A stretch of DNA of 64,000 nt from Euglena gracilis (GCA_039621445.1 CP154956.1:19557295-19621294), one strand, 5' to 3'. Counted from the first letter of the stretch, positions 34,510-44,864 are shown. Numbers and translations are program-made. Notes: generated by a model from the letters alone, not told the origin.

Positions 34510-34903
34510 TACCCCAGCAAATAATACCCCCCCCCCCAAATAATACCCCCCCCCCTTGGGGTCCGACTTCGGCCGCCGAAATAATACCCCCGCCCTGTTC
34601 CGGGCCAAAGGCCCGGATTTTTGACCGCAAAATGTCGGTAAAAATCATAATTTCTGACAACAAATTATGAAAAAAATGAATTTTTCTGGTTCACCTAACC
34701 TCCAAAAAATGGTAAATTTCACAAGAAAGTGCAAATAATGACCCCAAAGGGCGGTTTTGAATGCTATTTGGGTTTTACGGGACTTCGAAAAATTTCGAAA
34801 ATTTTGGAAAAATAATACCGCCCCCCAAATAATACCCCCCCCCCCTCGGGCCGGGACTTCGGGCGAAAAAATAATTCCCTGGGGGGTATTATTTGGGGGG
34901 GGG
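34498..34903. repeat. 406-bp C-rich MITE inside element C
   Basis: Ends CCCCCCAAATAATACCCC and GGGGTATTATTTGGGGG. It has the same length as the copy at 26298-26703. It splits the element C integrase between Gly-Lys-Lys-Pro and Tyr-Gln-Pro-Pro. The internal GGGCCAAAGGCCC and CGACTTCGGCCG hairpins are shared by all copies. Confidence 0.85.
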
Positions 34904-35527
34904 TTTACCCTACCAACCACCCAAAGAATGTGGGAATTCGGTGGAGTTTTTCCGAAGGATGCAAGACGTTGATGGGAGGGTGGCTAGGATGCTCACAAAA
35001 AGCATGAGGAGGAGGTGCCAAGGATAAATAAGGGGAGGAAAGAAATGAAACCCCTAAAGGTGGGGACGACGGTTTGGTATAGGAGAAACGAGGGGTCGGG
35101 TGAGAAGCTTGACTCTAGGTGGGTGGGACCTGGGGTCGTGAAGGGAAGAGAGGGGGAACGAAGTAATGTAATCGAAATGAAACCTGGGGTAGAGACAAAA
35201 GCTCATTGGAGTTTTTTGAGGGAGTATCGGGAACCCCAAGTTGAAGGTAAGGGGGTGCCTCTTTTTTATTATAAACGGACCGAAAAAGAAGAAGAAGAGG
35301 AATTACCTGATGAGTGGGAGGTGGAAAAAATTCTAAAGCACCGAAAAGGAAAAGATGGAAAATGGGAATTTTTGACCAAGTGGGTCGGATATGAGGACGG
35401 GGAGGAGACCTGGGAACCGGCTGGAAATCTCATTCACCGTTTCAGTGGGGAGTTTGTAAAGTATTGTCGTGAGAAAAAAGTGAAAATGGACATAATGTCC
35501 CAACTGAAAATTGACGGTGGGCCATAA
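34904..35527 (+). pseudogene. Element C integrase C-terminus and chromodomain
   Basis: After the MITE the protein continues with a gypsy integrase C-terminal region: VGTTVWYRR, then LDSRWVGPGVV, typical of the GPY/F-like module. A chromodomain follows: DEWEVEKILKHRKGKDGKW, then FLTKWVGYEDGEETWEPAGN, ending with a natural TAA at 35525. The three aromatic cage positions and the Trp-Glu-Pro are intact. The frame 35015-35527 is open, but the MITE upstream separates it from the core. Confidence 0.85.
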
Positions 35528-35978
35528 GCTCTTGAGTGAGCTAGGAGGCCTTGATTCAAGATTGTGGGAAGGCAAAGTGCTGTTTTTAAAGTTCAAAAAC
35601 AGATTTGCACGTGCGTGTTGGTGTGAGTGCACGCACACACGCACGAGCGTGTAAATGACAAAATGTACAAATGCAAGAATATGCCAAAGAGAATGGAGAA
35701 AGGTAGAAAAAGGCCCCGCAAGGGGGGAGTGCGAAGGGGCACCACAGTATATTCGCTACCCATTCGCTATATTGCCGTCCGCTGTCCCTCTTCCCTTCCC
35801 TCCCTCTACCTTACCCCGCTGCCCTTACACCTTACCCCACATTGCCGTCACGCGGTGGTGTTGTAAGGATTCCTTCTCAAAGCATTCAGATATGTGGATG
35901 ATGTGGTTGGGAGTCTATGAGCACATCATGAGCCCCCCTTCGGTTTTACAAAAATCCCCCCGACCCGATGGGGGTATG
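35528..35978 (+). other. Element C 3' region up to the A insertion
   Basis: About 450 bp with a GTGCACGCACACACGCACG tract and C/T-rich sequence, no supported gene. It ends in GTATG (35974-35978), the target duplicated by element A. The continuation of element C should be the sequence after 63894. Confidence 0.5.
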
Positions 35979-36293
35979 TGTGTAACAGGCGTATGCTTCT
36001 GTCCCCTTCCGTTGAGGAAGTTAGGATTGAAGCAGATCCTATTAGGATCTCCTAATGGGTGCCCCTTCTCTCTCCACAGGTGGTATTCTTCTTTATACCT
36101 TTTCCTTCCTTTCCATCGGACCGGACTTGGTTATCCAGTCCGTCCTCCCTGCATTGCTCCGTGCTTTGCTTCTTGGGAAGTGGGAAAAGGGATTTTCTGT
36201 TACTCTGATTTTCAGTCCCCAAGTAGGTGCGCCAAGGCGAAAGCGAAGGCTTTTGGGAATTGGGAAAGGGGAATTGGGAATCAGACGTACACT
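35979..36293 (+). repeat. Family A 5' LTR (315 bp), duplication unit 1
   Basis: Starts TGTGTAACAGG after the GTATG target and ends CGTACACT, directly followed by the PBS. It is almost identical to the 3' LTR at 63575-63889 and more similar to it than the LTR of unit 2. The hairpin GATCCT-ATT-AGGATC is at 36035-36049. Confidence 0.95.
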
Positions 36294-36382
36294 TGGTAGC
36301 AGATTGGTTACGATCCTATACACATACTTCACAGAAAGAAAGGCTACCAGGTATTACACTTGGTAGCAGATTGGTTCGATCC
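36294..36382 (+). promoter_or_regulatory. Duplicated primer-binding site, unit 1
   Basis: TGGTAGCAGATTGG starts directly at the LTR end (36294) and again at 36361. In both, complementarity to the initiator tRNA continues through a T-loop-like (T)TCGATCC for about 22 nt. The second copy pairs with an upstream GCTACCA (36343-36349) in a 7-bp stem. It is present identically in unit 2. Confidence 0.8.
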
Positions 36383-36574
36383 TACGCTGACTGGCAGCGG
36401 AGAGCCCCTGCACCGTTTTTACACGGTCGCAGCGTCAGCTCCCGGCTTCTAGTCAACGTCTAAGCAGACGAGCAGGCTCCGGAAGGTTCTGTACGGTATT
36501 ACCCGTTACAGCCCCTCTGGTGCCAGCACAACTGCTTAGTTTTGTGGGTTTTTGCTGTTTTTGTCATCAGAAAG

Positions 36575-37537
36575 ATGCAAAGCACAGGCCCCAACCATCA
36601 ATTCAATTATGCCTTATTACAGGCATCATTGCAAGACATTGACCAAGAAAATGGGGATTGGAAGCTTTTATGTGAAAGTGCTTCCAGTTCCCACGCCGAT
36701 GAGGCACAATTGATTCAATTGTCACAATTGCAACACTTGTCATCATTGACAGTGGTCGGCGATGAGCCCTCCACATCATTAGCTTCAGAGGCTAATGCGG
36801 CCTCTTCCGCACTCACCTTGCCACAACGGGGGTATTCGCCTCTGTCTGCGGCAACGGTGCAGCTGCGCACACCGGAGAGACCCGTGGTGATTCCGCCACC
36901 GGGCGTCTCTGGTGATGGTGGGTTGGAAACCCCGTGTTTCTTTCAACCACCACCCGTTCTACCACCGGCAAGCCCTTACAGAGGTTTGCCACCACCACCC
37001 GATCTTGGGTGCTATCCCGCACTACCTTGGCAACCGGAGACTCGCCTAGTGGTACCAGAATTCTCTGGCACGTCCCGACCCATGGATGGCTATGGGAAGG
37101 GCACTGGTGAGCTCCTTACCGCTGAGGATGTCCAGGATATCGTTTCTCGGCTTCCAGGGGATCACCCCCTTGTGAGGCAGTTCAACCATGTGCAACAATG
37201 CGTTGCAGAATGTGCAACCGCACTAAACAAAGTGCTCCAGTTTGATGAGTACAACCAAAAACATGTCTTCACCAAGCTGGAATTCTGCTGGAATTACTTG
37301 CAGGAAGTTGGCAAATATTGCCAGAGGAATTTCGAAAGTGCGGGTATTGACCTTGCAAACTTTCGGGAAACCTTTGACAAAATGTGCCAACAACTCCCGC
37401 AAAACTTCCGGCAAATTAGTGAATGCATGCATGAAGCGGAAACGCGGAATGACTCCAAGTTTCTGCACTTGCATGGCTCACTACAACAGTTATCGGGACA
37501 AATGGAGTCCTGTTCATTCGCGTTTGAGCCCATTTGA
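36575..37537 (+). pseudogene. Truncated family A gag, duplication unit 1
   Basis: The ATG at 36575 starts MQSTGPNHQFNYALLQ, as in the complete gag, and the frame is identical in sequence to 39650 onward. At 37524 it is joined to element C integrase DNA and stops three codons later (Glu-Pro-Ile). It encodes only the N-terminal quarter of Gag, without capsid-like or nucleocapsid parts. The in-frame TTG at 36542 is an unlikely start. Confidence 0.9.
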
Positions 37538-37577
37538 AATTTTGCATGGAAGGGAACGACCATTAGCAGGGAAAAAA

Positions 37578-38605
37578 CCCCCCAAATAATACCCCAGCAA
37601 ATAATACCCCCCCCCCCCAATAATACCCCCCCCCCTTGGGGTCCGACTTCGGCCGCCGAAATAATACCCCCGCCCTGTTCCGGGCCAAAGGCCCGGATTT
37701 TTGACCGCAAAATGTCGGTAAAAATCATAATTTCTGACAACAAATTATGAAAAAAATGAATTTTTCTGGTTCACCTAACCTCCAAAAAATGGTAAATTTC
37801 ACAAGAAAGTGCAAATAATGACCCCAAAGGGCGGTTTTGAATGCTATTTGGGTTTTACGGGACTTCGAAAAATTTCGAAAATTTTGGAAAAATAATACCG
37901 CCCCCCAAATAATACCCCCCCCCCCCTCGGGCCGGGACTTCGGGCGAAAAAATAATTCCCTGGGGGGTATTATTTGGGGGGGGGTTTACCCTACCAACCA
38001 CCCAAAGAATGTGGGAATTCGGTGGAGTTTTTCCGAAGGATGCAAGACGTTGATGGGAGGGTGGCTAGGATGCTCACAAAAAGCATGAGGAGGAGGTGCC
38101 AAGGATAAATAAGGGGAGGAAAGAAATGAAACCCCTAAAGGTGGGGACGACGGTTTGGTATAGGAGAAACGAGGGGTCGGGTGAGAAGCTTGACTCTAGG
38201 TGGGTGGGACCTGGGGTCGTGAAGGGAAGAGAGGGGGAACGAAGTAATGTAATCGAAATGAAACCTGGGGTAGAGACAAAAGCTCATTGGAGTTTTTTGA
38301 GGGAGTATCGGGAACCCCAAGTTGAAGGTAAGGGGGTGCCTCTTTTTTATTATAAACGGACCGAAAAAGAAGAAGAGGAATTACCTGATGAGTGGGAGGT
38401 GGAAAAAATTCTAAAGCACCGAAAAGGAAAAGATGGAAAATGGGAATTTTTGACCAAGTGGGTCGGATATGAGGACGGGGAGGAGACCTGGGAACCGGCT
38501 GGAAATCTCATTCACCGTTTCAGTGGGGAGTTTGTAAAGTATTGTCGTGAGAAAAAAGTGAAAATGGACATAATGTCCCAACTGAAAATTGACGGTGGGC
38601 CATAA
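37578..38605 (+). pseudogene. Duplicate of MITE plus element C chromodomain
   Basis: The MITE copy occupies 37578-37984. The chromodomain frame (38096-38605) matches 35015-35527 except for one Glu codon fewer in the Glu run before Leu-Pro-Asp-Glu-Trp. Confidence 0.85.
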
Positions 38606-39056
38606 GCTCTTGAGTGAGCTAGGAGGCCTTGATTCAAGATTGTGGGAAGGCAAAGTGCTGTTTTTAAAGTTCAAAAACAGATTTGCACGTGCGTGTTGGT
38701 GTGAGTGCACGCACACACGCACGAGCGTGTAAATGACAAAATGTACAAATGCAAGAATATGCCAAAGAGAATGGAGAAAGGTAGAAAAAGGCCCCGCAAG
38801 GGGGGAGTGCGAAGGGGCACCACAGTATATTCGCTACCCATTCGCTATATTGCCGTCCGCTGTCCCTCTTCCCTTCCCTCCCTCTACCTTACCCCGCTGC
38901 CCTTACACCTTACCCCACATTGCCGTCACGCGGTGGTGTTGTAAGGATTCCTTCTCAAAGCATTCAGATATGTGGATGATGTGGTTGGGAGTCTATGAGC
39001 ACATCATGAGCCCCCCTTCGGTTTTACAAAAATCCCCCCGACCCGATGGGGGTATG

Positions 39057-39368
39057 TGTGTAACAGGCGTATGCTTCTGTCCCCTTCCGTTGAGGAAGTT
39101 AGGATTGAAGCAGATCCTATTAGGATCTCCTAATGGGTGCCCCTTCTCTCCACAGGTGGTATTCTTCTTTATACCCTTTCCTTCCTCTCCATCGGCCAGG
39201 AATTGATTATACAGTCAGTCATCCCTGCATTACTACCTGCTTTGCTTCTTGGGAAGTGAGAAAAGGGATTTCTGTTACTCTGATTTTCAGTCCCCAAGTA
39301 GGTGCGCCAAGGCGAAAGCGAAGGCTTTTGGGAATTGGGAAAGGGGAATTGGGAATCAGACGTACACT
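39057..39368 (+). repeat. Family A LTR, duplication unit 2 (312 bp)
   Basis: Same ends as the LTR at 35979. About a dozen substitutions and small deletions are concentrated in roughly 39145-39265, while the rest is identical to unit 1. The hairpin GATCCT-ATT-AGGATC is at 39113-39127. Confidence 0.95.
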
Positions 39369-39649
39369 TGGTAGCAGATTGGTTACGATCCTATACACAT
39401 ACTTCACAGAAAGAAAGGCTACCAGGTATTACACTTGGTAGCAGATTGGTTCGATCCTACGCTGACTGGCAGCGGAGAGCCCCTGCACCGTTTTTACACG
39501 GTCGCAGCGTCAGCTCCCGGCTTCTAGTCAACGTCTAAGCAGACGAGCAGGCTCCGGAAGGTTCTGTACGGTATTACCCGTTACAGCCCCTCTGGTGCCA
39601 GCACAACTGCTTAGTTTTGTGGGTTTTTGCTGTTTTTGTCATCAGAAAG
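39369..39649 (+). promoter_or_regulatory. PBS pair and structured gag leader
   Basis: PBS copies are at 39369 and 39436. A hairpin CTGTACGG-TATTAC-CCGTTACAG (one bulged T; total 23 nt, 39564-39586) lies 64 nt upstream of the gag ATG. The leader has no upstream ATG in a long frame. The TTG at 39617 is in frame with gag, but the ATG at 39650 is the better start. Confidence 0.7.
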
Positions 39650-42600
39650 ATGCAAAGCACAGGCCCCAACCATCAATTCAATTATGCCTTATTACAGGCA
39701 TCATTGCAAGACATTGACCAAGAAAATGGGGATTGGAAGCTTTTATGTGAAAGTGCTTCCAGTTCCCACGCCGATGAGGCACAATTGATTCAATTGTCAC
39801 AATTGCAACACTTGTCATCATTGACAGTGGTCGGCGATGAGCCCTCCACATCATTAGCTTCAGAGGCTAATGCGGCCTCTTCCGCACTCACCTTGCCACA
39901 ACGGGGGTATTCGCCTCTGTCTGCGGCAACGGTGCAGCTGCGCACACCGGAGAGACCCGTGGTGATTCCGCCACCGGGCGTCTCTGGTGATGGTGGGTTG
40001 GAAACCCCGTGTTTCTTTCAACCACCACCCGTTCTACCACCGGCAAGCCCTTACAGAGGTTTGCCACCACCACCCGATCTTGGGTGCTATCCCGCACTAC
40101 CTTGGCAACCGGAGACTCGCCTAGTGGTACCAGAATTCTCTGGCACGTCCCGACCCATGGATGGCTATGGGAAGGGCACTGGTGAGCTCCTTACCGCTGA
40201 GGATGTCCAGGATATCGTTTCTCGGCTTCCAGGGGATCACCCCCTTGTGAGGCAGTTCAACCATGTGCAACAATGCGTTGCAGAATGTGCAACCGCACTA
40301 AACAAAGTGCTCCAGTTTGATGAGTACAACCAAAAACATGTCTTCACCAAGCTGGAATTCTGCTGGAATTACTTGCAGGAAGTTGGCAAATATTGCCAGA
40401 GGAATTTCGAAAGTGCGGGTATTGACCTTGCAAACTTTCGGGAAACCTTTGACAAAATGTGCCAACAACTCCCGCAAAACTTCCGGCAAATTAGTGAATG
40501 CATGCATGAAGCGGAAACGCGGAATGACTCCAAGTTTCTGCACTTGCATGGCTCACTACAACAGTTATCGGGACAAATGGAGTCCTGTTCATTCGCGTTG
40601 TTGCATTTGCAACAACAGTTGCATACACGAGATTCCTCGTCTGCAACATCCAGCAGTGGTGGATTTGTGCTTATGGACCATTTCACCACATTGTCCGCAA
40701 CTTTCCATGAATCGCAACACCGCATTATGCAGTTGTGCGACGAAACGGAAAAGTTTCGGCAATTCCAGTCACAAGCCAACGAGAATTTTGCTCCCCACAC
40801 GTATGTGCGGCAGTTGGAGGAGCGAATTTCCCGTTTGGAGCAGAAAACCTGCTATTGTGACGCGAATCAGGTTGGATTATCCAATCTGAGCGCGAAAGTG
40901 GCGGAAATGGCACAACGGCAGGATTCCCTGCAGTTGCAGTTGCAGTCCGACATTGGCGGGATTAACTCGGCCATTGCGGGTTTGCAACAAAGCTACTCTG
41001 CACTTTCCCACCGAGTTCCGGACATTAGCGGCATTCAGACTGCTATTGGAGAACTCCAGACCCGGTATGCATCGGTGTCTACCAAAGTAACGGAAATGCA
41101 GTCTCTACCTGCAGGTTCCAGTTCTCGGATTACCGAGAACCCTGATTTCAAGGCATTTTATGACAAAATGCTCACTAACAATCAGGAAACCTTGCAAGAT
41201 TTCTGCAACAGCCTATTACGGCTTGAGGAATCGGTGAATCGGAATGCCCGATCCACGCAAAGTGAGATTACCAGGTTGGATGAGCGAATTTCCGCGTTGT
41301 TGGATAAGCCACAACCCGAAAATTTGCCCGTGGGTACCACAACCGCGTTCTCGGATAACCCTGCACCGGTTGCACCCACCACCACACCAACCAAGGTAAC
41401 ATCACCTTTGCAGATTCTCTCAAATGCTGTAAAAGCATTAATGGGACAACTCCAATTATTGGATAAGTCTCACGGGAAACTTGTCCAAGATGTTACCGGA
41501 ATTTCCGAAAGGATTCCGCACTTGGATGACTTTTCCCGTTACCGTAAGCGTATTCGCGCTTTGGAGGATGAAGTTGACCGTATTTGCGGCCAACTCCAAC
41601 TCGTTGAGCATTTGGAGCAAAGTGTGCATGACTTGTCTGTGGGTTTGGATAATGTGTCCAACCAACAGCGGGTTTCACACCGCAATTCGACAGTATGCAT
41701 TGCCGAAGATGCGCCAAATGTTCCAGAGTCGCGTTTTCATAACCCGGCTCTGGGTGCACATGCACCACCACCACCCGTGTCCCGAGTGTCACAATCCGCG
41801 ATTCCGCGAATTGCGCCACCATTGGCCTTGCCCACAACCCAAAACCAGTTTTCGGATGAATTTCCCATTACGGGAACCGAATTTTCGGAAAACACGGCGA
41901 TTCCGCCAAGTCTCCATCAAGAAATCCATCATTCCATGCTTGTGCGTGGAATGAGCCAAACCCGTACACCGGGAGTGGGTCACATGTTGCATGCGCGACA
42001 TACCCCCACACCGGAGAGTCTCCCTATTACGGGTGACCAACAGGGTTTGCGACCGGATTTCCGGTACCAGGATTCATCTTCACCAGAAATTTCGCGATTC
42101 CGACAAGAATCCGGAAAGGATACGCTTGTTGCTCGAGCGTACCCGGGCCCGAATCCACGGAATACCACCGAGGGCCAACGGGTTTTTCAGAAAGATTTCA
42201 AGGGCACCATCGCAATCGCGAATAAGGTGAAACCCCAGTGGGACGGTGATCCAACCACATGGAGACAGTTTTTCCGGGACTGGGAGTACTACTGGGCATT
42301 GAAAGGGCCAACCCAGGACACAAACCCGGAGGTGACCAAGATGGAATTCATCGATTGCCTCCCTAGGGATGAAAAGGAGCGCGCGCGACAACTCGTGATT
42401 CGCTACCGCGTTTCCTTTGATGACCTGGTGGAGCAATATGCTTCCACTAGTTCAAGTTTGGTCGCTAGGATTACCCTGGAGACCAAGTGGCGGCAATGCG
42501 CCCCACCCGATCGAAAGTGGAAGTCCATTGACCTTTGGTATGCCAAATGGTTTGGACTTGCCGCTGAAGTGGATGAACTCAGTGAAAAGCAAATGCGCGA

Positions 42601-43627
42601 ACAGTTTGACGCTGTTCTAATGCATTTCACGCCTAGCCTCATCAAGGATATCCATCGTGAGGAGTTGGCGGGTAATGCAATGACTCTTGACCAACGCTGG
42701 AACTACGTTTCCAAGCAATTGAAGCTATCACAGCTTCTTGGTCAAATTCAATCCGCGTATACCGCACACCCAACCGCTGGCTTACCGGCTGGTTCGGTGA
42801 ACGCATTGCAAAAGTCACCGGTTTCACCCGCTTCACCCACCACGGGATCGAAAACGCGATACCCGCGTTCTTCGGACCAAGCCACGGATAAAGTGTGCTT
42901 TTTGTGCAACAAATCGGGACATATGTCTCGAGAATGTCCTAATCCTGAAGCGCGTAAGCGTATTCAGAGTCTGCGAGGCTCGACCTCATCACGAGGTTCG
43001 GGTTCCTCCGCGTTTTCACGCCAATCGGGCAATTCACGGTCATCGGGTCCCCGTTCCGGTGGTATTAGCCCCCGGATCCCGTTCCGCGATGAGCGGAAAC
43101 ACGGTACCCCTCGGGGTAGGTCACCCGGTGCCCCGGCCAAGAAGCGTGATTCTCATCGCGAGACATCGCGATCGCGTTCGCGAAGCGGATCCTCTTCTTC
43201 GCGATCCTCATCGGGAAAACCCCGATACACCGGTCATGGTCGACGGGATACCCAGTCACCACGACGGTTTGACGGGAAATCGGGAAACCGATCCCCCCGT
43301 TACCCAGAATCGCGACACAAATCGCGGTGTTCGCTTTGTGGATCGAGTGATCACCACTCATCCAAATGTCCGCGTTCTCGTTTTCCCCGCCCTGGCCAAC
43401 GTCATCGCGGTATGAATCGCGGTGACAAGGGTCACTCCTCCAACCGCCATAAAGTCGGTTTCAAGATATCTTGTTTGGAGGATGACACCCCGGCTTCGGG
43501 CAGGGAGGGGGATGAGACCACGGATACCGATTTCGACGAGGCCCGCATGGCGGTGCGCACGTTGAAATCAGTTTATACCTCTAAAAGGCCCATAGCCGGC
43601 TATTCGGCCGGCTCGGACCTGGAGTAG
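39650..43627 (+). CDS. gag: Family A Gag, 1325 aa, intact
   Basis: Structural protein expected to form the cytoplasmic particle and package element RNA. The frame is intact from ATG 39650 to TAG 43625. Residues 1-200 are Ser/Pro-rich. About 200-750 are predicted largely helical with heptad-like Leu/Gln patterns (coiled coils) and repeated Ile-Pro-His/Val-Pro-Asp-Ile turns. Residues about 845-1030 look like a gypsy capsid domain (WRQFFRDWEYYW, RWNYVSKQL). Two CX2CX4HX4C zinc knuckles lie at about 1083-1096 (CFLCNKSGHMSREC) and 1227-1240 (CSLCGSSDHHSSKC), separated by an Arg/Ser-rich RNA-binding stretch. At 1325 aa it is several times longer than usual Ty3/gypsy Gag. The protease frame continues in phase after the TAG. 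It is the only fully open family A gene here. Confidence 0.9.
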   Translation: MQSTGPNHQFNYALLQASLQDIDQENGDWKLLCESASSSHADEAQLIQLSQLQHLSSLTVVGDEPSTSLASEANAASSALTLPQRGYSPLSAATVQLRTPERPVVIPPPGVSGDGGLETPCFFQPPPVLPPASPYRGLPPPPDLGCYPALPWQPETRLVVPEFSGTSRPMDGYGKGTGELLTAEDVQDIVSRLPGDHPLVRQFNHVQQCVAECATALNKVLQFDEYNQKHVFTKLEFCWNYLQEVGKYCQRNFESAGIDLANFRETFDKMCQQLPQNFRQISECMHEAETRNDSKFLHLHGSLQQLSGQMESCSFALLHLQQQLHTRDSSSATSSSGGFVLMDHFTTLSATFHESQHRIMQLCDETEKFRQFQSQANENFAPHTYVRQLEERISRLEQKTCYCDANQVGLSNLSAKVAEMAQRQDSLQLQLQSDIGGINSAIAGLQQSYSALSHRVPDISGIQTAIGELQTRYASVSTKVTEMQSLPAGSSSRITENPDFKAFYDKMLTNNQETLQDFCNSLLRLEESVNRNARSTQSEITRLDERISALLDKPQPENLPVGTTTAFSDNPAPVAPTTTPTKVTSPLQILSNAVKALMGQLQLLDKSHGKLVQDVTGISERIPHLDDFSRYRKRIRALEDEVDRICGQLQLVEHLEQSVHDLSVGLDNVSNQQRVSHRNSTVCIAEDAPNVPESRFHNPALGAHAPPPPVSRVSQSAIPRIAPPLALPTTQNQFSDEFPITGTEFSENTAIPPSLHQEIHHSMLVRGMSQTRTPGVGHMLHARHTPTPESLPITGDQQGLRPDFRYQDSSSPEISRFRQESGKDTLVARAYPGPNPRNTTEGQRVFQKDFKGTIAIANKVKPQWDGDPTTWRQFFRDWEYYWALKGPTQDTNPEVTKMEFIDCLPRDEKERARQLVIRYRVSFDDLVEQYASTSSSLVARITLETKWRQCAPPDRKWKSIDLWYAKWFGLAAEVDELSEKQMREQFDAVLMHFTPSLIKDIHREELAGNAMTLDQRWNYVSKQLKLSQLLGQIQSAYTAHPTAGLPAGSVNALQKSPVSPASPTTGSKTRYPRSSDQATDKVCFLCNKSGHMSRECPNPEARKRIQSLRGSTSSRGSGSSAFSRQSGNSRSSGPRSGGISPRIPFRDERKHGTPRGRSPGAPAKKRDSHRETSRSRSRSGSSSSRSSSGKPRYTGHGRRDTQSPRRFDGKSGNRSPRYPESRHKSRCSLCGSSDHHSSKCPRSRFPRPGQRHRGMNRGDKGHSSNRHKVGFKISCLEDDTPASGREGDETTDTDFDEARMAVRTLKSVYTSKRPIAGYSAGSDLE

Positions 43628-43660
43628 GGGAGCCCGAGGTCCGAGGGAACGGACCTCTGG
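43625..43660 (+). promoter_or_regulatory. Candidate amber readthrough site, gag to protease
   Basis: Gag ends GAG-TAG-GGG-AGC and the same frame stays open into protease once element B and one TSD copy (8322 nt, a multiple of 3) are removed. The minus-strand copy has the same TAG-GGG-AGC-CCG-AGG (TAG at 14265-14267), and the next 20-25 codons are conserved as protein (GSPRSxxTDLWADEQ). Gammaretroviruses use UAG-G readthrough at this position; here it is inferred. Confidence 0.6.
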
Positions 43661-43728
43661 GCTGATGAACAGATGGAGGTAGGACCTGATCAACCCTGCC
43701 CCCCCTGCCCATCTGCCTTCCTGGTCGG

Positions 43729-44142
43729 TGTAAAGCTTTCCGTCCTTCTTCTCCTTTCTTCTTGGACTGAGCTTTTGCGTAGGATCTTTTTTGTACTCTC
43801 CTTTTTCCTCGAACTTTTGTCCTTCGTGGCGCTTTTACTTCCAATCCACAAGCATGGGAAACATTGTGTTCAAAGCACCAAGGCCAGCCTGTGCACAGGG
43901 TAAGATATGTACACCAAAAAGTGCCAGAACGTCATAGTAAGAATGTGCTGGGTGTGGTTGGGCGGTTGGTGGGGGGGGGCGTTGGGGAAGACTCCTTTGT
44001 GGAAGGCCCCCCCCCATGAAGGACACATGGGCCAATTGTGAAGTCAGGTTCTTGCACCTTTCTTTTATGAGCAAAGGGGGTCTCTTTCATCCACTGCCCA
44101 AGTGAGGTCAGGGAGGGGAAGGTAGCCAAAGCCACCTTTTCA
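43729..44142 (-). repeat. Element B 3' LTR (414 bp)
   Basis: Left copy on the plus strand. It is preceded, in element orientation, by a purine run (AAGGGGGGGGAT, 44143-44154) that serves as polypurine tract. Confidence 0.9.
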
Positions 44143-44864
44143 ATCCCCCCCCTTGGTGGAGCAAAGCCCCACCAAGCACACACAAAAGGGGGCTCAAAGA
44201 CTTTGGCTGAATTTCTCAGGCGAACGTCTTTTTTTTTTTGGAACTCGTGAACGTGGGCCGGAAAATCGGCATCAATTGTTCACTTTTTTTTTTGGTCAGG
44301 GGGCAGTGGAAGAGAAATCAAAAACTTTTTACACCAGCCAGCCTGTCTGTGTCGTGTGTTTGGCTGCTGGGGGGTCTTCATTTCTCTTTCCCGTTTGCTC
44401 TCTCTCTGGCCTTTCTTTCTCTCACAAAAACTGGGAAAAGCCATAATCAAACATCATCTGAATCAATCCAAAGGACATGAACTTGAAGTGCAACAAAGAA
44501 CAACAAATCAAAGAACACCAAAGTCAACGGACAACAAATCGATGAACGACAACTCTATCTTCAACAAAATGATGAACATGAACATCTTCTGGAAATTGAA
44601 CATGATGAAGAAGAACATGATGTTGAAGAAGATCAGTTGACTTGTTGTGGTTGGTGGTCTGGTGCTGCGGCGAACCTGGTGGTATAATCATGGCCTGGCC
44701 AAATTGGCATTCGAAATCAGGCTGATTCCACTCTCAGGTGCAAGACCTAAGTGCCTCTGGCCCTGTGGCTTCTGCACCCAGACATCCTACTCCTCAGCAG
44801 CTGGGCTGGCACTTAGAAAAGAGAGGGGTTATTCTGCTTTCTTGGCTGGTTGTGCATGCTGGGG
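44143..44864 (-). other. Element B 3' untranslated region and polypurine tract
   Basis: About 720 bp between the pol stop and the LTR without a supported gene. It contains GAACATGATGAAG-type simple repeats near 44570-44630. The polypurine tract is at 44143-44154. Confidence 0.6.

Larger units (their letters stand above)
34445..37524 (+). repeat. Tandem duplication, unit 1 (3080 bp)
   Basis: This segment and 37525-40599 are near-identical direct copies. The unit starts at TGAGCCCATTTGAAATT in element C integrase and ends at CATTCGCGTT in family A gag, so it spans the C-to-A junction, one LTR, leader and the gag 5' part. At 37524/37525 gag is joined to integrase with at most 1-2 nt of shared sequence. 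Differences between units are a 3-nt indel in the chromodomain protein and a cluster of substitutions in the LTR (about 39150-39265). Confidence 0.9.
37525..40599 (+). repeat. Tandem duplication, unit 2 (3075 bp)
   Basis: Second copy of 34445-37524. Its gag part continues into the full gag, so this is the unit attached to the rest of element A. It contains a C-rich MITE copy (37578-37984), the element C chromodomain frame (38096-38605), an LTR (39057-39368) and the leader. The right breakpoint (40598/40599) falls in an 8-bp gag hairpin. Confidence 0.9.

Noticed and set aside
39617-39649. Gag start at the in-frame TTG
   Set aside because: An ATG follows 33 nt later in good position, and non-ATG starts are rare in eukaryotes.
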